A DNA stretch of 8,700 bases from JAFARZ01 sp035651595 (GTDB lineage: Bacteria; Actinomycetota; Actinomycetes; Streptosporangiales; Streptosporangiaceae), in assembly GCA_035651595.1 (NCBI GenBank), contig DASRFJ010000220.1:1-8700 (forward strand), read 5' to 3'. The notes beneath the pieces are model-generated. The model did no database searches. It was not told the DNA's origin and saw only the letters and a program-made list of their open reading frames with translations. The translations under genes and the position numbers were made by a program. Of this stretch, positions 1-5,582 are shown piece by piece. Numbering within the stretch: position 1 is the first letter of the stretch; every line of letters starts with the position of its first letter.

Positions 1-1254
1 GATTTCATCCGCGCCGAGCACACGAATCCCGACGGCACGACGGACGCGGGCGTCGTCTACTGCCTGTCGCGCCGCAAGGTCGAGGAAACGGCCGAGTGGC
101 TGAAGGCGCAGGGCGTGCGCGCGCTGCCGTATCACGCCGGCCTGGACACGGCCACCCGCGCGGCCAACCAGGCCCGGTTCCTCCGCGAGGACGGCCTGGT
201 CATGGTGGCCACGATCGCGTTCGGCATGGGCATCGACAAGCCGGACGTGCGGTTCGTTGCCCACCTGGACCTGCCCAAGTCGGTGGAGGGGTACTACCAG
301 GAGACCGGCCGGGCCGGCCGGGACGGGCTGCCGTCCACCGCGTGGCTCGCCTACGGACTCGCGGACGTGGTGCAGCAGCGCCGGATGATCGACGAGTCCG
401 AGGGCGACCTGGCGCACCGGCGGCGGCTGTCCGCGCAGCTCGACGCCATGCTCGCGCTGTGCGAGACGGCGGAGTGCCGGCGCGCCCAGCTGTTGCGCTA
501 CTTCGGCGAGGAGCCGTCGGGCGCGTGCGGCAACTGCGACACGTGCCTGTCCCCGCCGGAGGTCTGGGACGGCACGATCGCCGCGCAGAAACTGCTGTCC
601 ACGGTGCTGCGGCTGGCCCGCCGTGGCGGCCCCGCGTTCGGTGCCGGGCAGCCGATCGACATCCTGCTCGGCAAGAAGACGCCGCGCGTGGCCAGTTACG
701 GGCACGACGAACTGCCGGTGTTCGGCATCGGCGGCGAGCTGACCGAGGCCGAGTGGCGCGGCGTGGTCCGCCAGTTGCTCGCGTCTGGGCTGCTGTCGGT
801 CACCGGTGACCACGGGACGCTGGCGCTCACCGCGGCGAGCAGCGACGTGCTGCGCGGCAACCGGACCGTGCTGCTCCGCAAGGACCCGCCCCGTCAACCT
901 TCCAGCAGGAAGCCCAGACCCGCGCGTGACACCTCAAGTCGTTCCGAGAATGAAGGTCTTTTCGAGAAGCTGCGAGCCTGGCGGGCAGCGGCGGCCAAGG
1001 AGCAGGGGGTACCTGCCTACGTCATCTTCCACGACGCCACGCTGCGGCAGATCGCGGCGGAGGAGCCGGACAGCCTGGCCGCGCTGGCCAACGTCAGCGG
1101 CGTCGGCGAGACCAAGCTGGCGCGATACGGCGAGCAGATCCTGGCCGTGCTCAGCGAGTTAACCGGCGCTCGGCCTGCTCCCACTCGTCGATGCTGCGCG
1201 CCAGCGACTCCAGATAGGTACGCAAGTGCGTGCGGCACTTCTCCGATTCGGTGA
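1..1254 (+). CDS. recQ: RecQ-family ATP-dependent DNA helicase, 5'-truncated by window edge
   Basis: 3'-to-5' DNA helicase of the RecQ family, acting in recombinational repair and replication-fork processing. The reading frame is open from base 1, so the N-terminal ATPase lobe (Walker A, DEAH box) lies outside; 417 residues are visible. Numbering from the window start, residues 70-103 carry helicase motifs V and VI (ATIAFGMGIDKPDVRF and QETGRAGRDG, with the arginine finger). Residues 154-182 form the zinc-binding module, with Cys159, Cys176, Cys179 and Cys182 in the C-x16-C-x2-C-x2-C spacing of E. coli RecQ. A winged-helix RQC domain follows (about 190-290). An HRDC domain (about 320-385, ending GVGETKLARYGEQIL) comes last. 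The family normally ends soon after HRDC; the last ~33 residues are Arg/Cys/Pro-rich and lie over the end of the convergent gene, so they look like a non-conserved extension. Family assignment is near certain. Confidence 0.95.
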   Translation, partial: DFIRAEHTNPDGTTDAGVVYCLSRRKVEETAEWLKAQGVRALPYHAGLDTATRAANQARFLREDGLVMVATIAFGMGIDKPDVRFVAHLDLPKSVEGYYQETGRAGRDGLPSTAWLAYGLADVVQQRRMIDESEGDLAHRRRLSAQLDAMLALCETAECRRAQLLRYFGEEPSGACGNCDTCLSPPEVWDGTIAAQKLLSTVLRLARRGGPAFGAGQPIDILLGKKTPRVASYGHDELPVFGIGGELTEAEWRGVVRQLLASGLLSVTGDHGTLALTAASSDVLRGNRTVLLRKDPPRQPSSRKPRPARDTSSRSENEGLFEKLRAWRAAAAKEQGVPAYVIFHDATLRQIAAEEPDSLAALANVSGVGETKLARYGEQILAVLSELTGARPAPTRRCCAPATPDRYASACGTSPIR

Positions 1255-1639
1255 GGATGTCGTCGCGGCGCTTGCGCGCGTCCGCGGCGATGTCCCGGCT
1301 GAACTCCTGCGCGTTCGCGATGTACTGGTCCGCCGTCTGCTTCGCGCGCAGCATCACGGTCAGCGCGACCAGCTGCGGATCGTGCTCCGGGTCGTCGGGG
1401 GCCGCCGGCTCGGGGTCGGGCTCGCGCTCGGGCCCGGTGCGCGCCTGCTCGCGCAGCCGCCACACCTCCTGCTCCAGCGCGGTTTTCTCGTTCAGCAGCC
1501 GGATCAGCTCGTTCTCGACCCACTCGCAGAACATGCGGACATGATCCTCGTCCACGCCGCGCTTGCCGAGGCGGGCGGACGGAAACGTGACCGTCTGGAG
1601 GGTCTCCGGCGTGAGCCGGTCGGATGACACGATCGCCAT
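1151..1639 (-). CDS. DivIVA-domain coiled-coil protein
   Basis: A 162-residue protein with an N-terminal DivIVA-like domain (residues 9-50, LTPETLQTVTFPSARLGKRG then VDEDHVRMFCEWVENEL). This matches the start of actinobacterial DivIVA/Wag31 proteins, which bind curved membrane at poles and septa and organise wall growth. A short coiled coil (about 43-68), an acidic proline-rich linker (69-88) and a second Lys/Arg/Glu-rich helix (about 90-160) follow. It is much shorter than polar-growth DivIVA/Wag31 (usually over 250 residues) and is not beside fts/mur genes, so it is more likely an accessory paralogue than the main tip protein. The ATG is supported by GGAG seven bases upstream on the minus strand. 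Its 3' end overlaps recQ by 104 bp on the opposite strand. Codon 160 is a rare TTA. Confidence 0.85.
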   Translation of the reverse strand: MAIVSSDRLTPETLQTVTFPSARLGKRGVDEDHVRMFCEWVENELIRLLNEKTALEQEVWRLREQARTGPEREPDPEPAAPDDPEHDPQLVALTVMLRAKQTADQYIANAQEFSRDIAADARKRRDDILTESEKCRTHLRTYLESLARSIDEWEQAERRLTR

Positions 1640-1661
1640 GGGCGCGCTCCAGAGTCCAGGA

Positions 1662-1698
1662 ACCGTTCCAGGCCTTCTCCTCCAAGACCTGGAACGGT
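1662..1698 (-). promoter_or_regulatory. Leader hairpin with SD-like loop upstream of the DivIVA-like gene
   Basis: Perfect 11-bp inverted repeat: ACCGTTCCAGG at 1662-1672 pairs with CCTGGAACGGT at 1688-1698. One mismatch and three more base pairs (1674-1676 with 1684-1686) extend the stem inward and leave a 7-base loop. On the minus strand the loop reads GGAGGAG, a perfect Shine-Dalgarno-like sequence, 37 bases before the ATG at 1639. The gene already has its own GGAG nearer the start. There is no U-tract after the stem on either strand, so a simple intrinsic terminator is unlikely. A protein operator or an RNA leader element are the alternatives. Confidence 0.6.
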
Positions 1699-1738
1699 CC
1701 GTGCATTTGCGTAATGCGCGATTGCAGCGTGCGCATTC

Positions 1739-1744
1739 ATCATA
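1739..1744 (-). promoter_or_regulatory. Possible -10 element for the DivIVA-like gene
   Basis: TATGAT on the minus strand matches five of six positions of the TATAAT consensus and lies about 100 bases before the ATG. No convincing -35 hexamer stands 16-18 bases upstream, so this rests on the -10 match and its position. If used, the transcript leader would include the 1662-1698 hairpin. Confidence 0.25.
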
Positions 1745-2017
1745 ACTGCCAACTCGCCGCTTTTACGAGCCATTCCGCATCGTCTCGTCCATTACTTTCC
1801 GGACACGCCACCATTCCCATCGATGTGCATATCCGGACATATGAGGATTTGGCGGGTGTTAGTTGCGGCGCGAGTCGGGGTGTGGCCATTTCGCCGACGA
1901 CGCGGGCCTAATGTGCGCGGTATCTGCGCCAGGGTGCGGTCGGCTTTGATGTCAGTTAACACGGGAGTTCTGCTCTCCTGCCCTTTTGGCCCCTCCAGTA
2001 ACACTGATGGGCGTCTT

Positions 2018-3823
2018 TCAGCTGCCGTCGGGGTAGCCGCCGCGGTGCAGCACCATCGGGAAGCTGGGCAGCGTGGCGGGCGGCGGCAGCTTGGCGCGCC
2101 AGCCGTCCGGGTACGAGGCGATGCCGGCCAGCAGCGGGAGCGGGCCCAGCACGTCGCGGATCGCCGTCGCCGCGGTCGGGTCGAGGTTTGCCAGCCGCTC
2201 GTCGCAGGCGGCCAGCAGCGCCAGGTGGACCTGCCGGGCGGTGACGCCGGCGGGCGTGAGGCTGACCGTGCGGCTGCCCGCTTCCTTGCCAGTGGCGGCC
2301 AGGCCGGCTCGCTCCAGCGCGTTCAGCCCCATGCTGACCGACTCCTTGGACACCCCGGTGAGCTGGGGCAGGTCGCGGACGCGAGTGGCGCCCGCGGCCA
2401 GGACCCGGACGATGTTCGCGGTCATCGCGATGGAGAGCGTGGACTCGCGCTCGAAGTCGAACGCGGCGGTGACCAGCGCGCGGGACAGCAGCGCGTTCAG
2501 CGGGAGGTTGCCAATCGGCTGTGTGGACGGTGGCGGCGGCGGTTCCGGGCGCCGCGTGAACAGGGCGTACCTGAGGATCGGCAGGCAGTCGGGCAGCGCC
2601 GGGTCGAGGTGCCCGGCCAGCGCGGACAAGGCGTCCCGCAGCGAGCTCAGCTGGGCGTCACCGAAGCGGTCGCGCCACCGGGTCTCGGTCAGCGCCGGCA
2701 GCGGCGCCCACACCTCGCTGGCCCGGCGGCCGGCCTCGGTGGCCTGGAGGACATCGCGGGCACCCGCGGCGACCGTCAGGTACCCCCAGCGGCGCATGCC
2801 GTCGATGTTCGTTCCGGTGCGCGCCAGGCTGGTCAGCTCGCCGATCGTGCGCGGCTCGCCGTCGCCGAGGTAGCGCAGGCAGTTCTCGTACATCGCCAGC
2901 GACGTGAGCCACGGCCCGGAGCCGCGCGGGCCAGCCCCGTGGTCCGTCGTCCGGTGCGGCATCAGGTGCTCGGCCTCGTTGTCGGCCTCGATGGTGAACG
3001 CCACCAGCGCCCGCGACAGCAGCGTGATCAGCGGCAGGTCGCGGGCATCCGATGCGGGCGCGCGGGGTCCGGCCACGGCGGTGAGCAGGCCGATCGGCCG
3101 GAGCCGCTCGTGCCCGGCCAGCTCCTGGGTGTGCCAGCCGGCGCGCGCGAGCAGAGCGTCCGCTTCGGCCGGCTCGAACCGCGACCGGACCGGCTCCCCC
3201 ATGGCGGCGACCGATTCACGGAACCGCGACCCGGCGCGCGTCGTGCCGTCGAGGGGCATGCTGATCGCCAGCCGGCTGCCCGCCGCCGCGATGTCGCGGA
3301 ACTGCCCGAGCAGGTGCTCGAGCGTGCCAGCGGTCAGGTACACCGCGACGCCCTCCAGCAGGAACACCGCCGGCTCCGCCGGGTCAAGTCCGGCGGCGGT
3401 GAGCAGGCCGGCCACCGGGTCCGTGCCGAAGTCCGCGGCGACGAACCGCACCTCGCTGACGTCCAGGCCGAGCCGGCGCAGCGTGGCGAGCTTGTCCTGC
3501 TGGGTGGCCGGATGATCCACCTCGAACCAGCGCACGCCCGGCGCCGCGTACCGCAGCGCGCGCCCGTCGTAGCCGGCGCCGCCCACGACGATCTGCCGGA
3601 CGCCGCCCTTGATGGCGTGCACCACGACGCCGTCGAAAAACGCGGTGCGGGCGGCCAGGTACCGGTGCATCCTGCCGTCCGCGACCTCGATACCGCGGGC
3701 AACTTCGGCGGTGAGCGCGTCGTCGGCGGCCGGGTCGCCGTAGGGCGCCTCGAGCCGGCCGAAGTCCAGCCGGTGCGCGGCCACCCGCCGGGCAGTCATG
3801 GAGGGGCCGCCGTCCGCGATCAC
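2018..3823 (-). CDS. SAM-dependent methyltransferase (LCM/TIGR00027-like) fused to two tandem winged-helix repeats
   Basis: One unbroken 601-codon frame. Residues 9-255 are a class I methyltransferase of the leucine-carboxyl-methyltransferase-like type common in actinobacteria. Residues 78-91 (IVVGGAGYDGRALR) are the SAM-binding glycine motif, 99-111 (WFEVDHPATQQDK) hold the acidic ribose-binding strand, and 154-163 (FLLEGVAVYL) match the family's later LxEGxxxYL motif. The substrate is unknown. Residues 263-425 and 440-578 are two diverged copies of one MarR-like winged-helix unit, each opening with LPLxxLLSRALV (10 of 12 identical), joined by a Pro-rich linker (426-433). The second has a clear helix-turn-helix (485-507, LPQLTGVSKESVSMGLNALERAGL). 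The GTG at 3823 is the longest start; ATG at 3799 fits family N-termini equally well. Neither has a good ribosome site. It could be a regulator with a methyltransferase sensor, or an enzyme with a DNA-binding tail. Confidence 0.88.
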   Translation of the reverse strand: MIADGGPSMTARRVAAHRLDFGRLEAPYGDPAADDALTAEVARGIEVADGRMHRYLAARTAFFDGVVVHAIKGGVRQIVVGGAGYDGRALRYAAPGVRWFEVDHPATQQDKLATLRRLGLDVSEVRFVAADFGTDPVAGLLTAAGLDPAEPAVFLLEGVAVYLTAGTLEHLLGQFRDIAAAGSRLAISMPLDGTTRAGSRFRESVAAMGEPVRSRFEPAEADALLARAGWHTQELAGHERLRPIGLLTAVAGPRAPASDARDLPLITLLSRALVAFTIEADNEAEHLMPHRTTDHGAGPRGSGPWLTSLAMYENCLRYLGDGEPRTIGELTSLARTGTNIDGMRRWGYLTVAAGARDVLQATEAGRRASEVWAPLPALTETRWRDRFGDAQLSSLRDALSALAGHLDPALPDCLPILRYALFTRRPEPPPPPSTQPIGNLPLNALLSRALVTAAFDFERESTLSIAMTANIVRVLAAGATRVRDLPQLTGVSKESVSMGLNALERAGLAATGKEAGSRTVSLTPAGVTARQVHLALLAACDERLANLDPTAATAIRDVLGPLPLLAGIASYPDGWRAKLPPPATLPSFPMVLHRGGYPDGS

Positions 3824-3829
3824 CAGGCC

Positions 3830-3842
3830 ATTCTGTCAGGCT
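3830..3842. promoter_or_regulatory. Divergent leaderless-type -10 elements between the methyltransferase fusion and OsmC genes
   Basis: Only 25 bp separate the two divergent starts (3823 minus, 3849 plus), and neither start has a ribosome binding site. On the minus strand CAGAAT (3830-3835) stands six bases before the GTG. On the plus strand CAGGCT (3837-3842) stands six bases before the ATG. Both fit a loose YAnnnT -10 placed for transcription starting on the first base of the start codon. The first base is not the consensus T and no -35 is evident, so this is a weak call. Confidence 0.25.
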
Positions 3843-3848
3843 TGCGGT

Positions 3849-4283
3849 ATGACGACACCAGCACGGGAGTCCTCGCACCGCAGCGTGAGCATCGAGCGGG
3901 TAGCCAACAGCGAGTACGTCGCGACCAACGTCAGGGGCGGCCAGCTGAAGATGGCCTCCGGGGACAGCGCCGACTTCTCCCCCGTTGAGCTGCTGATGGC
4001 GGCGATCGCCGGCTGCACCGCGGTCGACGTCGACCTCGTCACCTCGCGACGCGCCGAGCCGGAGCAGTTCAACGTCACGGTCGACGCCGAGAAGGTGCAC
4101 GACGCGACGGGTAATTACCTGTCCGACATCGTGGTGACGTTCCGGGTCAGGTTCCCCGAGGGCGCGGACGGCGACAAGGCCAGGGAGGTCCTCCCGGACA
4201 TCGTGCGCAAATCGCACGACCGGCTGTGCACCGTCGGCGTGACCGTCGAGCGCGGCACGCCGATCGCGACCAGGATCGAGTAG
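3849..4283 (+). CDS. OsmC-family redox protein
   Basis: OsmC/Ohr-fold protein of 144 residues. The family are cytosolic homodimeric thiol peroxidases that reduce organic or inorganic peroxides, with two catalytic cysteines and a conserved glutamate. All are visible: Cys56 in LLMAAIAGCTAVDV, Cys127 in KSHDRLCTVGVTVERGTPI, and Glu47 in SPVELL. The sequence resembles the general OsmC/YhfA branch rather than the Ohr branch, so I give no gene symbol. The start at 3849 is chosen because the frame's earlier ATG (3798) would add 17 unrelated residues over the opposite gene. There is no ribosome site, which fits a leaderless message. It is divergent from the methyltransferase fusion and convergent with the TetR gene. 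Confidence 0.9.
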   Translation: MTTPARESSHRSVSIERVANSEYVATNVRGGQLKMASGDSADFSPVELLMAAIAGCTAVDVDLVTSRRAEPEQFNVTVDAEKVHDATGNYLSDIVVTFRVRFPEGADGDKAREVLPDIVRKSHDRLCTVGVTVERGTPIATRIE

Positions 4284-4297
4284 CCGCGGGGTTCCGT

Positions 4298-4317
4298 AGC
4301 GGGCGTCAGCGGGCGTC
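4298..4317. repeat. Tandem 10-bp duplication at the OsmC/TetR convergent junction
   Basis: Two adjacent identical copies of AGCGGGCGTC (4298-4307 and 4308-4317), followed by AGC, lie between the OsmC stop and the TetR stop. The second copy supplies part of the TetR TGA stop (4316-4318), and the first copy holds a second TGA beyond it. It is most likely a small slippage duplication. No clear terminator hairpin is visible in this 32-bp gap. Confidence 0.7.
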
Positions 4318-4921
4318 AGCCGCCGAGCGCGCGGAGGTGGCGCTCGACCGCCGCGGTGACCCGGTCGTGGTCGCCGGTGGCGAGCAGGTCGAGCAGCGCG
4401 CCGCGCAGCACCGCGAGCAGCAGGGTGCGTTCGGCTCGCGCGTCCGGCCCTGCCTTACCGGGTGGCTGCCGCGCGGCCAGCAGGTCGAGCCAGTCGCTGA
4501 CGGTGTCGCGGGCGAATTCGGCCCAGGGGCCCGGCTCGCTCTGGAGGGACCTGGCATAGCCTTCTGTCCACAGCGCGAGCAGCGCGCGATGCGCCGGGTC
4601 GGCCAGCCAGAACCAGACCTCCCGGCCGGTCTCGGCAAGGGCTTGATCGCCGTGCGCTGGGTGGCGGGCATTGCGCAAGGCGTCGAGGTAGCTGAGCTCG
4701 TCCTCGCGGGCCCGGGCGAGCAGCGCGCGGGTCAGTCCCTCCTTGGAGCCGAACAAGAACAGCAGCACGCGCGGGCTGGACCCGATCGCCTTGGCCAGCG
4801 GGCGCAGCGACATCTCGGCCAGCCCGTTGCTGAGCACATAGCCGTAGGCGGCCTCCAGCAACTCGCGCTTGCGTGCGGAACCGGATTGACCGGTCTCCAT
4901 GTCGTCGTCCGCCGCGGTCAC
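4316..4921 (-). CDS. TetR-family transcriptional regulator
   Basis: A 201-residue TetR/AcrR-type repressor. Residues 18-65 are the DNA-binding domain: RKRELLEAAYGYVLSNGL, then MSLRPLAKAIGSSPRVLLFLFGSKEGL, which has the usual helix-turn-helix followed by the family's F-x-SKE-x-L turn. The remaining helical region is the ligand and dimer domain, Trp- and Leu-rich; no ligand can be inferred. The start is uncertain. GTG at 4921 overlaps the stop of the upstream small ORF by four bases (GTGA), suggesting coupled translation, while the ATG at 4900 would remove seven residues (VTAADDD). Neither has a strong ribosome site. It is the last gene of the GNAT-small ORF-TetR unit. A perfect 22-bp palindrome of TetR-operator style stands in front of that unit, so autoregulation is likely, though not shown. 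Confidence 0.9.
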   Translation of the reverse strand: MTAADDDMETGQSGSARKRELLEAAYGYVLSNGLAEMSLRPLAKAIGSSPRVLLFLFGSKEGLTRALLARAREDELSYLDALRNARHPAHGDQALAETGREVWFWLADPAHRALLALWTEGYARSLQSEPGPWAEFARDTVSDWLDLLAARQPPGKAGPDARAERTLLLAVLRGALLDLLATGDHDRVTAAVERHLRALGG

Positions 4922-5016
4922 GAGCACATTCTGCCCGGCGTCAGGGCAAGCATTCCGCCGAGTAGCGCGATGAGGAACGCGGTGACGGCCAGCACGAGCC
5001 AGCCGGGCCGTACCAC
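4918..5016 (-). CDS. Probable small single-helix membrane protein (32 residues)
   Basis: A 32-codon ORF filling the gap between the GNAT and TetR genes. The product begins VVRPGW and holds one strongly hydrophobic stretch of about 20 residues (WLVLAVTAFLIALLGGMLAL, residues 6-25), long enough to cross the membrane once. A short polar tail (TPGRMCS) follows. The positively charged N-terminus would be expected to stay inside. The GTG start lies three bases after the GNAT stop and in the same frame. The TGA stop overlaps a possible GTG start of TetR as GTGA. There is no ribosome site of its own, so expression would depend on re-initiation after GNAT. I recognise no family. It could be a real small membrane protein, a remnant of a larger membrane gene, or chance. 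Confidence 0.4.
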   Translation of the reverse strand: MVRPGWLVLAVTAFLIALLGGMLALTPGRMCS

Positions 5017-5019
5017 GAC

Positions 5020-5517
5020 TCACTGGGCCAGGTCGAGTTCGTACACCTGGCCGGTCAGGTCCGCGCCGAAGCTCCGGTGCGGCTCCTCCTCGGTCAGCCG
5101 GAATCCCCGGGACAGGTAGATCCTGCGTGCGGCGGTCAGCGGGTGGTTGGTCCACAGCTTCACCCGCTTGTAGCCAGCCTGCCTGGCGAACACCAGGCAC
5201 TCGTCGACCAGCCGGCCGCCGAGGCCCCGGCCGCGCCCTGCGGGCTCGACCAGCAGAATGCGCAGCTGCGCGGTGTGGTCGTCGGCCGCGACGCAGAACA
5301 CGCAGCCGACCCGGCGGCCGTCGAGCTCGGCGATCCACGCCGCCTCCCTGGCGTCGTCGTGCGAGGCGGCGTAGTCGGCGACGATCCGGCAGACCAGCGC
5401 CTCGAAGCTGGCGTCCCAGCCGAACTCCTTGTCGTACTGCTCCCCATGAGCCATCACGACCCAGCCCAGATCACCCGGCCGGCCCAGCCGGCGGATGGTG
5501 GCCTTTCCCGTGGACAT
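5020..5517 (-). CDS. GNAT-family N-acetyltransferase
   Basis: A 165-residue acetyl-CoA-dependent N-acetyltransferase of the GNAT fold. The core is clear: residues 59-76 (AAWIAELDGRRVGCVFCV) are strands 2-3. Residues 85-104 (LRILLVEPAGRGRGLGGRLV) are motif A, with the acetyl-CoA-binding R95-G-R-G98-L-G100 loop. Residues 115-140 (GYKRVKLWTNHPLTAARRIYLSRGF) are motif B. The N-terminal VMAHGEQYDKEFGWDASFEALV resembles the GNAT half of actinobacterial MarR-GNAT fusions, here without the MarR part. The acceptor substrate is unknown; small molecules or antibiotics are possible. The ATG is fixed by a very strong ribosome site, GAGGAGG, five bases upstream. It is the first gene of a minus-strand unit behind the 5534-5555 palindrome. 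Confidence 0.93.
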   Translation of the reverse strand: MSTGKATIRRLGRPGDLGWVVMAHGEQYDKEFGWDASFEALVCRIVADYAASHDDAREAAWIAELDGRRVGCVFCVAADDHTAQLRILLVEPAGRGRGLGGRLVDECLVFARQAGYKRVKLWTNHPLTAARRIYLSRGFRLTEEEPHRSFGADLTGQVYELDLAQ

Positions 5518-5522
5518 CGACG

Positions 5523-5529
5523 CCTCCTC
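5523..5529 (-). promoter_or_regulatory. Strong ribosome binding site of the GNAT gene
   Basis: GAGGAGG on the minus strand, five bases before ATG 5517. It is the strongest Shine-Dalgarno match in the window and settles the start. It contrasts with the neighbours, most of which have none. Confidence 0.8.
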
Positions 5530-5533
5530 GATC

Positions 5534-5555
5534 TACTGAAACGATCGTTTCAGTA
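5534..5555. promoter_or_regulatory. Perfect 22-bp palindromic operator between the GNAT and AraC genes
   Basis: Half-site TACTGAAACGA followed directly by its exact reverse complement, centred between 5544 and 5545. Perfect dyads with an AAACGATCGTTT core are characteristic of TetR-family operators. It sits directly downstream of the minus-strand -10 (5556-5561), covering the expected GNAT transcription start. It also lies over the -35/spacer area of the plus-strand AraC promoter. A bound repressor would thus block both directions. The neighbouring TetR protein is the natural candidate ligand; this is inference from position and symmetry. Confidence 0.8.
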
Positions 5556-5575
5556 ACTATAGCACTCGGTACGCT
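5556..5575. promoter_or_regulatory. Divergent promoter -10 elements for GNAT (-) and AraC (+)
   Basis: On the minus strand TATAGT (5556-5561) matches five of six consensus bases and would start transcription inside the palindrome. On the plus strand there are two options. TATAGC (5559-5564) with CTGAAA 17 bases upstream (5536-5541) is one. TACGCT (5570-5575), seven bases before the AraC ATG, is the other and would give a leaderless message. The -35 hexamers are weak. Confidence 0.45.
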
Positions 5576-5582
5576 TGCTCAC

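Larger units (their letters stand above)
1640..2017. other. Gene-free 378-bp spacer, upstream region of the DivIVA-like gene
   Basis: No convincing coding sequence is present. Reading frames here have no recognisable domain or ribosome site, and the stretch around 1700-1850 is visibly richer in A and T than the flanking genes. It lies downstream of the methyltransferase fusion gene and upstream of the DivIVA-like gene, both on the minus strand. It therefore probably holds the end of the first transcript and the promoter and leader of the second. Supported contents are the hairpin at 1662-1698 and a possible -10 element at 1739-1744. No convincing intrinsic terminator was found behind the methyltransferase fusion gene. 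Confidence 0.6.

Noticed and set aside
1828..1843. Short inverted repeat CATAT/ATATG
   Set aside because: Five-base arms around a six-base centre are too short to separate from chance.
1856..1962. GTGTTA and TAACAC as a distant inverted repeat
   Set aside because: Six-base arms about 95 bases apart are expected by chance.
1792..2004. 70-codon minus-strand ORF in the 1640-2017 spacer
   Set aside because: It has no suitably spaced ribosome site and no recognisable domain, and its composition is that of non-coding DNA.
1823..3988. Very long plus-strand open frame (721 codons)
   Set aside because: It mirrors the methyltransferase fusion on the opposite strand, is Arg/Gly/Gln-rich with no domain, and results from GC-rich codon bias.
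4922..5338. Long N-terminal extension of the TetR frame to 5338
   Set aside because: The extension overlaps the GNAT gene on the same strand, is Arg/Pro-rich and matches nothing; the TetR domain begins after 4921.
5127..5582. Upstream extension of the AraC frame
   Set aside because: It runs antisense over GNAT and through the operator, with composition of a shadow frame.
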